This document shows positions 30,522-41,600 of a stretch of 64,000 nt of DNA, one piece after another (within the stretch, counting starts at the first letter, position 1; each line of letters opens with the position of its first letter). The DNA comes from Kappaphycus alvarezii (Eukaryota; Rhodophyta; Florideophyceae; Gigartinales; Solieriaceae): NCBI GenBank assembly GCA_002205965.3, contig NADL03000758.1:1612001-1676000 (forward strand), in the 5' to 3' direction. Below the pieces are notes generated by a model. That model was not told the DNA's origin. It ran no database searches and saw nothing but the letters and a program-made list of their open reading frames with translations. The translations under genes were made by a program, and so were the position numbers.

Positions 30522-30940
30522 TTGATTATGAACTTAGTGGGGCACGATGTCACTGTGTCATCGCCATTCCAGGAGACCTACATGTCGACAGCAGCACCGG
30601 AAGCGCGAGCCATAGCCAATGCAGCAGAAAAGCGGAATAAAATGGACCTGGTAACGAAAGTGACAGCCATTCCTGTCAAGGCACTGGAGGGACAATCGAG
30701 GCTACGATGGAATTTTGTGCCGCCAGCTTTCGACTCGTTAGGATCACCTTCCGTGGCGACATCCGAAGGTATAGGGAGATACTCAGCAGCTTTCGCAATT
30801 CGCATTGAATGCTCGACAGGAGCGAAGTCTCGCCTGTATCAGAAGCTCAGCTACACAACTGAAGCAACTTCTGCGGCATCCGTAATTTTTCGTGTGCAGC
30901 AGAGTTTTGTCACCCGATTCAAAATTATTTGTTTAAGGGC
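30522..30940 (+). mobile_element. LINE 3'-end fragment
   Basis: A 149-codon frame reads HDVTVSSPFQ, ARAIANAAEKRNK, WNFVPPAFDSLGSPS and AKSRLYQKLSY. These blocks match, in order, the C-terminal domain of the LINEs at 31.7 and 36.3 kb and the minus fragment at 12.9 kb. It is closest to the last, sharing NAAEKR and the 3' tail GTCACCCGATTCAAA. Everything upstream of this domain is missing, as expected of a 5'-truncated insertion. Confidence 0.75.
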
Positions 30941-31746
30941 TCTGGGGCGTCGCAAATTAGTGCATCAGTGACAAAAGGAATAACGTAAGCTGCTCGTACA
31001 AATCTCCCTGCTCCTGAGAACGAATCCACCAATGCTATTACGCCGCCGAAACCGTCCGCAAAACCATATCTAACGCCGCCCGCTATTCTGCTCCACCACC
31101 CGCATGACTCCCAGTTCTCGGTCGCCTCCCTCCCCTCCGCGGCCCGTCGCTGCCTCGGTTCACCCAACTCTCGAACGGAGTATTAATCAGATTGGCTTCC
31201 GATTCTTCAACTATGGCCCCACGCAATTCGTTCAAGTGAAGACCCCCTGTAATAAGCGCCCCCTCCGTAACTCGTTCTCCCTCTTAGAAGCCCTGATTAC
31301 CAAGAGGGGGTCCGCGGTTCCGTAACCATCGTTCGTACGTCCCTAAGAGCAGAATGGCGCCAGCAGGGGACTGAAAAAAACACGAAGGGTTTTGCAATGG
31401 CAGCAGCAGTGATGTCCAATGCATCATGCCTGCTGACAGGCTTTGAGCCAGCCATTTAGGCACACGAGTGACATTGCCCAATATCCTGAACACGTCTAGC
31501 AGACACCGGTGGACAGCTGAACCGCACTTTTGAAATATGAAAAGATTCATTTATTTGCCGCCTTTGAGCGGACACTCGCAATGTGTCGCAATTAAACGCG
31601 CTGAAAGTTTGACCAGAGCCCGATAAGTTGTATGAGGTAGTGAATGGGAATGTACATAATGGGCCCGTTTGGGAGGGGTCAGAGTCCACAGGAAATGTTC
31701 TGGACGGACACGGCAGTGTAAGGTGTACTTAGAGCCCAGAAAATAA
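30941..31746. other. spacer between LINE fragments
   Basis: Only short overlapping frames on both strands; none resembles a known family. Confidence 0.4.
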
Positions 31747-33201
31747 TTGCATTTGGCCATTGGTCAAAGCTGCGGCGAATGCTCGAGGGGAAGACGCCAC
31801 AAACGAGCGTTCCTTCACCTCCACATGCTGCCCACGGCTGTCCTCCGTCGCTGTCTTCGCGGAGAGCGCGGATGGCGGGACCCCAAGAGCCAACGGATCG
31901 CCCTCCGAGAACGCCTCCGTCGTGCGCACACGGGCTCGCAGTGGGGAGCACTCTGGGCCGAAGCTCTCGCAGCTCATCAAGCTCGGCTTGAATGGTGGGA
32001 AGGAAACACCCTGTATGCCCCAACAGTCCCCGACGACATCGGGCGCGCCCGTCGTGCAGAGGCCCTTTGCGCTGATGCGCGATATGGTAAGGCCATGCGC
32101 GCCCTCCACAATGGCCTGCTCGCCGACGTCAACGACCCGGCGACGATTCAGCGGCTCCGGGATCTGCACCCGTCCCCGCCGCGCCCTGTGTCGCCGCTCC
32201 CGGAAGGACGACTCCCGCCGCTCCCGTGCATCACCAAGGCTGCTGTGGAACACGCGGTCCGCGGCGTCCCGAGGGACACCACCGCCGGACCCGAACGAAC
32301 GCCGTCCCGCTGGTTCCACCTCCTGGTTAAGACTCGCGTCAGTCCTGAAGCCGGCGTGACCGGTCTGCGTGTCCTGACACAGCTCGTTTCCCGGCTCGCA
32401 CGGGGGGAACTCCCGGACGCTGTGCTGCCCCTCGTGGCAGCGGCGACGCTCCTCCCGCTTCAGCCGATTCCCGACAAGGTCCGCCCAATCGCCACCGGGT
32501 CTGTGCTTCGCAGGATAGTGACGAAGGCACTGCTCCATGGCCCTCAACTGCCACCACTGTGACCACCCTTGGACACCCTCGGGGATCACGCCGCCGACGC
32601 TGCTGCCCTAGTTTCGGCCGTCGTCACCGCCATAACTCGCTCTGTAAGGCGATTGCGACACACGTTACCCGCGCCGCGGATCTGGATACTCGGCACGAGG
32701 TTCCGTTCCTCGTCCCGAGCACTGAGCTCCGGCCCGCCGATATCCTTATACAACCGCCCCAAACCCGAAAGGCACAACGTTGCGCCCCATTGCTGTGACA
32801 TCACTGTCGTCTCACCGTTTAAGGCCGCAGTTCGCACCAAGGCGACCCAGGTCGCCGGAGGCGCTGCCGAACTGGCGGCCCGCGACAAGGTCACAACCCT
32901 GGAACGCAACATCGCCCGACGCCTCCCGCGCCCTCAACTGGCCCACCTTCTGCGCCTTACACGCGAACTTCACGTTCCGACCTCTGGCGTTTGATTCCCT
33001 AGGTGCCCCTTCCCCTGGAACTATTGCATTTATCGAGGAGTTAGTTCCGCGGATCGCGTCCAAGTGTCACTCGACAGTCGGCGTTATCCGCCGCCGTATC
33101 TACCAGCAACTGAGTTGCACCCTCTGGTCATCCATCGCTGAAGCTATCGTGTTGCGAGCCCCGATCCGCATGGTCGACGAAGTACATCAGGTTAGATCTT
33201 A
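31747..33201 (+). mobile_element. LINE copy lacking the reverse-transcriptase core
   Basis: The frame 31747-32562 encodes the segment before the RT fingers (GKAMRALHNGLLADV, RDTTAGPERTPS, PIPDKVRPIATGSVLRR). It passes directly, after a one-base slip near 32565, into the downstream nuclease-like domain: CHHCDHP, LDTLGDHAAD, RHNSL, EVPFLVPST and RPADILIQPP. The C-terminal block PLAFDSLGAPS, IYQQLSCTLWSSIAEA follows and ends at 33201. The palm, including any YADD box, is missing, so an internal deletion of roughly the size of the RT palm and thumb has joined the two parts. The zinc/PD-D/E-like domain resembles the restriction-like endonuclease region of some LINEs; that assignment is inference. 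Confidence 0.8.
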
Positions 33202-33604
33202 ACCGTATAGTTAGGACGTGCGCAGTCCTCAGGAGATACTGGACGCATTAAACTTCCTTCCTTTCTTTCCATTCATCTTTTCATATCATTGGATCCCTGA
33301 TCCAATTAGTCTTAGAGAACCAAATCAATTTTCTCTTTTTGCAATGGTATGTTGATAAAATTGAGTTGCCATGTCGGCCGCGGTCGCTCTTCTACTCTCC
33401 ATAGTGGGAAATTCTTGACACCTATCATAAAAATAAATATAAAATAGGGCTTTCGTATATTGAGAAGTCATTTTTTGCATGGTTCGATTCCTCGCCAAAA
33501 GGAGGTCTAGTTTGTATCTTTTTATACTGAATACGACCAAAAAGTACCCAAATTACTACGTTTTATAGAATGAACAGACAAAAAGGGCATATACAGGATA
33601 ATGG
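33202..33604. other. LINE 3' tail and spacer
   Basis: The first 60 bp resemble the 3' tail after the LINE at 38.5 kb (both have CGTATAG or GGTATAG followed by AGGAGATACT or AAGAGATACT). The rest is AT-rich with no gene. Confidence 0.45.
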
Positions 33605-36103
33605 GTCAACTTGGGACAGCTTTCCCATCACCGTCTTGTTCACTTCCGACCTCATTTGCAACCTCCCCATCCATTTCAAAGTCGTCTGGGCACTCCTCGT
33701 TCTCCAAGGCCTCCACCAGAGCGGTAGTTGGGGTCTCATTGGCGCCCTTTACGGCGAAAAAGACTAAGTACGCAACAAAATGGTAGGAACAAATCGGATT
33801 TACCTTCTTTTTTGCACTTTTCCGCGACCTCCACAGCTTTTCCTAACAGTTCCAACACGCACTCTCTTTTCTCCTCTCTTCGCTCGAGGGCGAGTAATGT
33901 TCCATTTTTATACGCCTTAGCCTTTACCAAGCGCTTATTTTCTACCACAGCGATGCGACGTTCGCGTTCCAAGTGCCGATGCAGTTTATGGTGGCAAGTA
34001 GCAACTCGCTTTCTTCTATATTATTGTTCCTTTTGCAAGCTTTGCTTCTTCTTTTTCCTTATGGCTGCTTCTTGTGCCAATCTAGCCGGATGAGTTTCTT
34101 TAATCTGCTTATATACAATTTTACGTACAGTGACACATTCAACGGGGGTCCCGGCGGAGTATAAAATGCGAACGGGGATTTTCTAGGTGATGCTAACCCC
34201 GTGCATGCGCTATGGTCTGAGATAGAATGTAAGCTGCTACCAAAGCCTCGATTAACAATGCTGTTCACAGTCTCATGTTCTTTCAAGGCACTAAAGGCAC
34301 GTCGAGGTTTTGTTGAAATTGGAGCGGCAGTTTGCGGGATATTGGAAATTGTAGTGCAATTGGCACTCACACTATGGTGCCATCGGGAGAGCTTATTTTG
34401 GTGATATTTTCTTGATCTGATTCACTGCTAACCAGCAGGCACTGTACTGTACAGTAAGGGCAATTTTCTTTTGTCGCCCACTATTATTCCTGGTACTGTA
34501 TACTTACCCGATGGGGCTTGAGGGCTTGCAATCTGGACCACTTGGCCTCCAAATTGGACCTGATATTTTCGCAGGTGAAAGGCCCCTCTTGGGCCAAGTG
34601 TCGAATTTACTTACATCTAACTTGGATCTCCCTAACGTCACTCACCCCGCCATTGTAGATAACCATAACCTATTAAACAAGTATTTATACCTACCTGGCC
34701 ACTAGGGCCCCAGAGTAAACAGCTACCGCGGCGTTGGCTCTGAACTTGACTCCCAACTTCCCCCTTTGCAGAAAACTTACCAACGGCAACTTTGGCTATA
34801 GCCACGGTTATCCACCCGGGTCCCGCTTTCTATTCCTCCCCATGTATCCAATATTATAATAACACTTTTGTTGTTTGTTTGTGATATTTACTCACGCTTG
34901 GCGCCCCGGACTTCGGCGTCTATATAAAAATAGGAACGTCAAGGTTGTCGTTGGTGACAACATTCTTCTCTCGAAAGGAGATATTCAGCACTGCAGACCC
35001 AGTACTACCTCTTCTTTGTCCAGTGTTACTGTTACACTCCTGGTGTCTACGGTTCTTTGGAATCGATCTATACCAAGTTTATAGCCTTCTACGGACCACG
35101 GTCCGACCTTACAACCCGGAGAACAAGTATACCGTCCAGCCGTCTACGGAATTACCCCCGCTCTTCCAACACAATTTTTCCTCGCCGTCGGCGAGCTGTG
35201 CTTCTGCATCGCGGGGTGCGTAAAGAGAAAAAGGTACAGCGAATACCCTGTGGGTCTTGGTGTGTGTGTTGGATTTCTCATTGTCTGACAGTGTTCCGTT
35301 TCTAGACAAGAAGAACTGCGCACCGTACATTGCACTACATTAATCTCTTGGAACGTCTTCTTTTCAGACTGTCTTCCTACACCTACACCTAGCATGGATG
35401 CGATAGAGGCGTTTTTAAACCGTTTGACTTGACTTTCGGCTTTCGCTGCGGCGACCTCGAATGGTTTCCGAAACTTCAGTGCAAATGCCCGGTCAAATGG
35501 ACAAATCCCTGTGACCACGAACGATAACTTGATACGTGCCGGAGTAATGGTATCGTAAGCATAAACTGCGCACGCCAAGTTGAACTTAACCTTCGACGTA
35601 TCAAAGTTTCATTGTCGAGCAAATTCATCCCGAATCTCTCTCATCGCTACTTTGAACCATTTGTTAATCTGTTGATCAGAAGTCTGGAGGAAATGAGGTG
35701 TATTGGCCGAGTTTAGAACTGCCAAGCAATTACGATTTGCGCACTCAATCTTCCATTCTATGTCCTTGCGTGATGCATGAACGTTTAGCACCAAAACATA
35801 GGACTTCTTCTTCGAAAGATACATGAGAAGATGCATTCATCATCGATTCCTTGACCATTTCTTTTTCTGGCTTTGAGAGAACAGAAGGGTGACCAACTTG
35901 AGGTACATCGAACAGCAGCTTTTGCAGCTCTTCAGTGTTCTCTGCTGCAAAAAGAGTTTTAATTTTTCCTATTCACGTCTTGGATAGCCCAGTCATCCTT
36001 GAAATCTCTCGTACAGAGGGTTTTTTCTTAATGAGTTCAACGGCATTATGGCGACGTTTGGATTGGTCCCGAGCCTTTTGAATTCTCTCCCGGTGTCTCT
36101 TAG
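33605..36103 (-). pseudogene. pogo/Tigger-like (DDE_1) transposase with a 40-nt intron, decayed
   Basis: Minus-strand fragments in transposase order. A helix-turn-helix lies at about 36103-35840 (RHNAVELIKKKPSVREISRM, then a stop, then VGHPSVLSKPEKEMV). The DDE core is at 35836-35609 (NVHASRKD where the family has an Asp, and ANTPHFLQTSDQQIN with the third acidic residue). The end of the DDE domain is at 35578-35400 (TPARIKLSFVVTGICPFDRAF). A lysine-rich tail lies at about 34150-33804 (KQIKETHPARLAQEAAIRKK, LELLGKAVEVAEKC) and an acidic end at 33763-33605. The last two join exactly across a GT-AG intron, 33803 down to 33764. Several stops and the Asp-to-Asn change show it is dead. Confidence 0.7.
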
Positions 36104-36306
36104 CCTACTAAATCATACTGGGTGGCATGGTGAATTGTCCTGTCTGGGAAGCGACTACGGCTTGGATTTCAGTGTTACTCTCGAGAGTACATGCTTCCCA
36201 GCACTACAATTGTACTGCGAATTGCAACTTTAATGGCCAGAGAACCTGTATTTTGGTAGCTGTTTCGGCTGTACTAGATTTGGCGCGAAATGTCCCAAAT
36301 TAACCC

Positions 36307-38495
36307 GTGTCCCAAATTTGCCCACTGTGGAGAGTACTTGTATACAACTTAACTCCGCACTTTGAGCTGCTGCCGAGCGCCATTGATGACTCTCGAGACT
36401 TCCTCGCGCCATTCCAAACGGCCAATGGTATCAAAGCCGGGATGAACGCGGTCATCCACGACACCCGCACCCTGCTCCGCCGTTTCATTGGTGCTTCGAA
36501 TGTTACCACGGTCCTCGTTGACGCGAACAAATCTTTCAACAGAGTTGATCGCCAGTAAATGCTGTCTTAACTCCCAGCACTCGCTCCTTCCCGGGCCCGC
36601 TTCGTGAATATGATATACGGTCGCACTCAGCCACCGCTGCTTATGACGAATCGCTAGAACACGGTCATCACGAGTGCTCAGGGCACCCAACAGGGCGACC
36701 CGGCCAGTATGCTGCTGTTTTCCCTCAAGATCCAACCGTTAATTCGGAAAATCGTCGAGGAAAGCAACATTGTGCTGAATCAATAGTACGCGGACGACAG
36801 GACCATCATAGGGACCCTCTAGGGTCTGCGCCGTGCTCTCCGCCTCCTGTAGGCTGAGGGTCCGGTTGTTGGCCTCTATGTAAAAGCGAGGAAGACCCAT
36901 ATTCACTGGCCGTACACGCTCCTGCCGGACCGCACGGACTTCCTCCGCGACTTCCCTCTGTCCGAGTGCTAGCGCGATGGCTTCGAGCTCCTGGGAGCGC
37001 CAGTTGGCAACCGGGCCTTCACCGATGCATACCTACGGGCAAGGTCGATGTGTGCCGCCGCACCCTCCAACTGCCGACACATGTTCGTGACCCCCGCGCT
37101 CGTTTCCGCATGCACCGGCTGTGCGCGTCGGCATGCCTCGTCACTCACGTGTTTCGGCTCGCCGACCCACAACACACAACACGCAGCCCCCGCTGCAAAA
37201 GCCTTTGACGCCCTGCAGATGACGTCTTACTCGGAGCTACATGGGATCGCCCTGACAGACACTGCATGGGACCAAGTCACGCTACCGATTCGCCAGGGAG
37301 GTCAGGGATTCACCCTCATCTCCCCATTCCTACGCGGCGCGGCCGCAGCTAGTATCATCGACGCGTTTCCGGCCCGCGAGAGATCGGCATCGTACAACAC
37401 GGAACGTTCCGCCGCCCTCTCCGGTCACCGATACCGGGGCGATAGGGCGTTCTTGGTCCGTCAAGATTTGCCGCGAATTCGAGACTTCCTGCAATGTATC
37501 CCCCGGCGTCCGTACTCTGTCAACCTGGGCCCCTTTGACCCATGCCTGCTTGCTGCCACACCATTCAAACTCCAGGCCTTCCTAAATGGTGTGCAGCAGG
37601 AGGCACAGGCAAGGGTCCACTGGCACGACGACTCGTGGGTGACACACCCCAACCCGGTTCAACACAGCACCCAACAAGTTCGACATCGAATCCGTGGCCT
37701 GGCGTTCCGGAACATCCCCGCCGCCGCATTTCTCACCGCTCATCCCACAACCGCGACAGTGGTGTCCTCGGCCCACTGGCAGACCATGCTCCGCCGGCAC
37801 CTCGGCCTCCCCGTATAAGACGACTCCCGCCCGCTCACCTGCGCCCACTGCAACCAAACTATAGACGCACTCGGAGACCACGCGGCGGACCTCTGCCCAG
37901 CCGGTTTCGGTCGCCCGCATCGCCACAACTCGCTACGCAACGTTTTTGCCTACCACGTTGCCTCACACATTGCTCGCGCTGCGGGCCTAAACTGCCAATA
38001 CGAGGTCCCGCTCCTTGTCCCGGGAACGAATATCTCCCCTGCGGACATTCTCATACAACCCCCTCCCTGTCCACCGGCCAACTGGTCCGCTCAATAGCCT
38101 GCAACCTTACCGTTGTCTCTCTGTTCAAGCAAGGCTTCCGCACAGGGCCCACACAAATGGCCGGCGGCGCCGTCTACATTGCCCAACGAGACAAAGTCAA
38201 AGACTTGGAGCGCAAACTGGTACGCCGGATACCGTCCCCTTGGGAAAACACCTTCCCGAACTTCAAGTTTCAGCCCCTGGCTTTCGACTCCTTGGGAGCC
38301 CCATCCCCCGCCTCTATTCCGTTACTCGAAGACTTCATTCTGCGCATCGCAGAGAAGTTCAGCACAACCGCAAGAGTGATCCGCAGACGTATTTATCAGC
38401 AAATAAGTTGCACACTGTGGTCTTCTATTGCAATGGCGATTCTATCGCGAGCCCCATTGCACATGCCTGACGTGGAACATCCGGTTAGTTCTTAG
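36307..38495 (+). mobile_element. LINE ORF2 copy with nonsense mutations
   Basis: The most complete LINE copy here. RT motifs are TANGIKAGMNAVIHD, VLVDANKSFNRV (motif A), TQQGDP and YADD at 36787-36798. A TAG stop (36784-36786) sits immediately before YADD, with more stops at about 36820-36980. The thumb and linker are open from 37048 to 37818 (256 codons). Next come CAHCNQTIDALGDHAADLC, RHNSLRN, EVPLLVPGT and PADILIQPPP (zinc finger plus restriction-like-nuclease-like part), and the C-terminal block PLAFDSLGAPS through ISCTLWSSIAMA to a stop at 38495. The 5' end is missing. The matching 3' tail runs to about 38550. Confidence 0.85.
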
Positions 38496-38637
38496 CGGTA
38501 TAGTCAGTCCTGCAGTGTACACAAGAGATACTCAATGAGATAAGGTTTCTTCTAGTCTAGAAGTGGTGAAAATTTTTGTCAAGTATTCACCCATATACAC
38601 CATCCATATTAAAAATTGTGCCATGCATGTAACAATG

Positions 38638-38775
38638 TCTCTGTTACACCACTGTGTAATAGAGACTCGTTCGCTGTCGCTATTCCAGTTCTCTACACAG
38701 TTCTCTCCACTGTGTAATAGAGACTTGTTCGCTGTCGCTATTCCAGTTCTCTATTACACAGTGGTGTAACAGAGA
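38638..38775. repeat. perfect 28-bp inverted repeat with internal duplication
   Basis: The arms are 38638-38665 (starts TCTCTGTTACACCACTGTGT) and its exact complement 38748-38775. The 82-bp loop contains a second copy of part of the left arm and its flank: the block starting CACTGTGTAATAGAGAC and ending TATTCCAGTTCTCT occurs twice in direct orientation. It may be a small non-autonomous inverted-repeat element or a hairpin. No gene overlaps. Confidence 0.85.
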
Positions 38776-39128
38776 AACTGTATCGTCTTGAATGATTTTA
38801 GAAATTTGATTTTCCTTCAATGTTTTTATTTGACTTGGAGCCCCACGTCATCGTTTTATTTACGTAGATATATTATAGATAGTACAATTCTATAGTTAAA
38901 CCTCTACTTTCTAGTAAGTTCTACTGAGCTAACAGAGTATAGAATTTATAGAGTAGAGTTACCGTACTGTCTATAACAAGGGGGCTCATCTGGATTCTTG
39001 TGGGAATCCAGGTACACTCGATACACCCTTTGCTCCCAACTTTCCGAAACCCATTACCATTGCCTCTACTGTTCCTTTAGCAGCGCCCCGGCTGCCTCCC
39101 TCTCTGTTTCAATGCACCCCTGAACACC
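38776..39128. other. spacer upstream of the 273-codon frame
   Basis: AT-rich sequence followed by a C-rich leader (39060-39128) right before the ATG, similar in style to the pyrimidine-rich leaders of the host genes at 15.4 and 25.9 kb. There is no other feature. Confidence 0.4.
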
Positions 39129-39950
39129 ATGCCGATGTTCTACTTGTCAGACGATTGCGGAAAGCAATGCGAAGACGAAGGAGACTGGCATTTGTACACC
39201 CCGGAGGATCCCGCAGCACCTTTTGCGAGGACGGAGGCCGCTTGGTCGGACGTCCCGCGGAAGCTTAAGCCGCCCAGAGAATCTTTCCTCTATTTGCGAC
39301 TGGTCTACTTCGCTCTAAAAAGTGACTTCCGTTCCCTGCTTCGTGAACCGAAACAAGACCTGAACGGGCTACATGCACAGGTCAAGCACCTCGTATCTGA
39401 ACTCCAACGGTTCAACCGCCTGCACAGTGTAACTATGTGGCGTAACTACGGGATCTGTCACGTGGTGGTGGCAATCATATGCGATCTGCTACCTCATGTG
39501 CAAGCGTCCAAGACAGCAAAGCGTGATTTAAACCGCTCTGTGAGAGACCTTTTGTTCGCAATATTTGATGGCTTAAGGCCGGATTCTCACTCAGCTCCGT
39601 CTGTTTCCCAAAGAAACAGGCCCATAGTAAACTACCCTGTGGTACAGAACACCCCGCGCCCGCTACCTAGTGGCGGGAAGCTCTACGCTTCCACCTTGGT
39701 GGAAGCCGCTGATTACCAAACAACACCCAAAGGCGTCTATGGGCAGACGTCATGGCGCAAGAGTGGGATTATTACGGCCACGGAGAAGGAAACTAACCTG
39801 CCTGTGACGGGACCCTACGGCACGGAGCATTTATGGGTACCTGCTCGCTGGATGGACTGGTCTGATTTCACCTCTTCGGACGGCGACGACGTTGGTGATG
39901 TCGCTGCCGATCTGGAGGTGCTAGAAGCTGGTGGGGAGAAGGATGAGTAA
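39129..39950 (+). CDS. unrecognised intact 273-residue protein
   Basis: A complete frame from ATG (ACACCATGCC) to TAA that I cannot assign. The first 45 residues are acidic with two cysteines (DDCGKQCEDEGDW). Residues 50-150 are helical (FLYLRLVYFALKSDFRSLL, GLHAQVKHLVSELQRF, VVVAIICDLLPHVQ). The rest is polar, and the last 30 residues are strongly acidic (SSDGDDVGDVAADLE). There is no signal peptide, zinc finger or enzyme motif. Almost everything around it is decayed, so an unbroken frame suggests either a host gene or a recently active accessory ORF of a transposon. Confidence 0.6.
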   Translation: MPMFYLSDDCGKQCEDEGDWHLYTPEDPAAPFARTEAAWSDVPRKLKPPRESFLYLRLVYFALKSDFRSLLREPKQDLNGLHAQVKHLVSELQRFNRLHSVTMWRNYGICHVVVAIICDLLPHVQASKTAKRDLNRSVRDLLFAIFDGLRPDSHSAPSVSQRNRPIVNYPVVQNTPRPLPSGGKLYASTLVEAADYQTTPKGVYGQTSWRKSGIITATEKETNLPVTGPYGTEHLWVPARWMDWSDFTSSDGDDVGDVAADLEVLEAGGEKDE

Positions 39951-40194
39951 GGTGCGGGCATATCTCGTGGTATGCCCCAGGTAGCTGTGCTAGCAAATAA
40001 GACTTTCGATCATCAGTATCCCTCCAAGATACTCCGGGCCTCAACCCACCACATCTTTCAAAAAATTAAAGCACCCAAACATTCACCCATTAGACCCTAT
40101 GGCAGAAGCAATTCGCAATTAATGCCGGACTTAGCCCCACCCATGCCGTCGTCAAACACCGCATAGATGTAAATATATATATTGTAGATATCTT
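39951..40194. other. 3' flank of the 273-codon frame
   Basis: A short spacer before the pogo/Tigger-like relic. Nothing is recognised. Confidence 0.4.
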
Positions 40195-41226
40195 TTATGC
40201 CCTTTTCCGATAAGTCCAAAGCCCGGTCATACTGTAGCCACCTCTAACCCTTTTTAAAGAGGAGATGATCCCAGCGTCCATCGGCTGCAGGTTTGAGGTG
40301 GTGTTCGGCTGCAAATATATAATTGTAACGATCTCGAGGTTAGGCAGCAGCTTAGACGGAGAAATATGAGCAGAATAGTTATCCAAAAGTAACGCAACCT
40401 TCCTGCCTGGCTCCATACCAATGATTGAGCTAAAAAGATGTAGCCGTTCGCAGAACACTTCTGTCGTCATCCACGCGATTACATTGGCGTTATAATCGTA
40501 GCCAAGGTCCTCACTATTGTTCCTTTTAAATGATTGTGGCCTTTGCGCATGACCAATGAATTTAAGTTCGATTTTCTGCGAGCCATCTGCATTCGCGCAC
40601 GGCATGAATGTTAACCGCGTCTTTTTATTCCTCAATCCGGAAAGCTGGTGGTGCGCAATGGTGTGATCTGGACCAAGTTTACAGAATAAACCAGATCTCT
40701 ATACATTAAAACTATCCCGAAGCCCAAAACCCCTAAACTAAATCCCCCTCCTACAGTTGCAGGATCTACAGACGCTGATTCTCCGTACATTTTGTAGCAT
40801 TTGAGATCTCAGGGCTTCTTAAACCTGTCCAGACAGCCCTGAGAGAATTTGAGAGTCAGAAGATCGGCTAGGAGAGGCGAAAGGTGGCAAGCTGCTGGAT
40901 TCGACGAGCTTTTCGCTTAATTCACCACTGAGCATATTTTTATGCTCCCCTGGGCCTACGATTTAAGCGAAAAGATTTCGTTCCAGCTGATGTGAACGTC
41001 TTTGGCTCTTTCGTTTTTGAACCTTTTGAACAGAGATCAGTGCGGAGAAATCTGTACGAAGGACTCGCGAGACGGTAGCGGTGAGCGGTTTCTTCAGAAG
41101 CTGGAAATATTCCTGTGCCCACAGAGATACATTATTCAATGTAAAGCTTTTCCCCTGAGCATTCCATCTCTCGACCTTCGTGCAAATCAACTTTTTCTGC
41201 TCAAAAGTTAAAGAAACATGTTTCAT
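40195..41226 (-). pseudogene. CENP-B/Tigger-type transposase, broken
   Basis: The N-terminal helix-turn-helix (LTFEQKKLICTKVERW, NNVSLWAQEYFQLL) is at 41226-40960. The second DNA-binding domain follows in shifted frames near 40930-40740 (FSQGCLDRFKKP, YGESASVD). The DDE domain is at about 40690-40195: GLFCKLGPDHT, GLRNKKTRLTFMPCANADGS, ALLLDNYSAH (catalytic Asp) and LQPMDAGIISSLK (third acidic position). Several frame changes separate these parts and the C-terminus is cut. It is the same transposase superfamily as the relic at 33.6-36.1 kb, with a different DDE subfamily look. Confidence 0.8.
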
Positions 41227-41600
41227 CTTGAGGAAAGCTGATAACTCGAAAGGGTGTAGTTTTGTCGGAGGTTCCTACCTGCTTATGCCTTTCAGCAAAC
41301 ACTGTAGTACTCGGCTCGACTATACATATTCTTGCTGACAGTTGCAGGTAAATGGAAAGGTTAAAATGTTGATTTCAAATTAATTTTAAAGGCCTCCCGA
41401 CATGAAAACACCTCGATGATTTCACATTTTAATTGTCAGGGTTTCACTTACCGCGAACCCACTGTACTTGTCGTTTCCTTTCCATACTACAGGGTATACC
41501 TGGAAACCTTACCGAATCACTCCAATCATACAATGCATCTAGCTTTCAAACTTACAGTAAGGAACAATATTTATTATTGAAATTGAAATAGTACGGCAAT
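41227..41600. other. spacer
   Basis: No gene or repeat is recognised between the two transposase relics. Confidence 0.4.

Noticed and set aside
34511-34705. 64-codon plus frame
   Set aside because: Lies opposite and beside the decayed pogo-like transposase; no motif.
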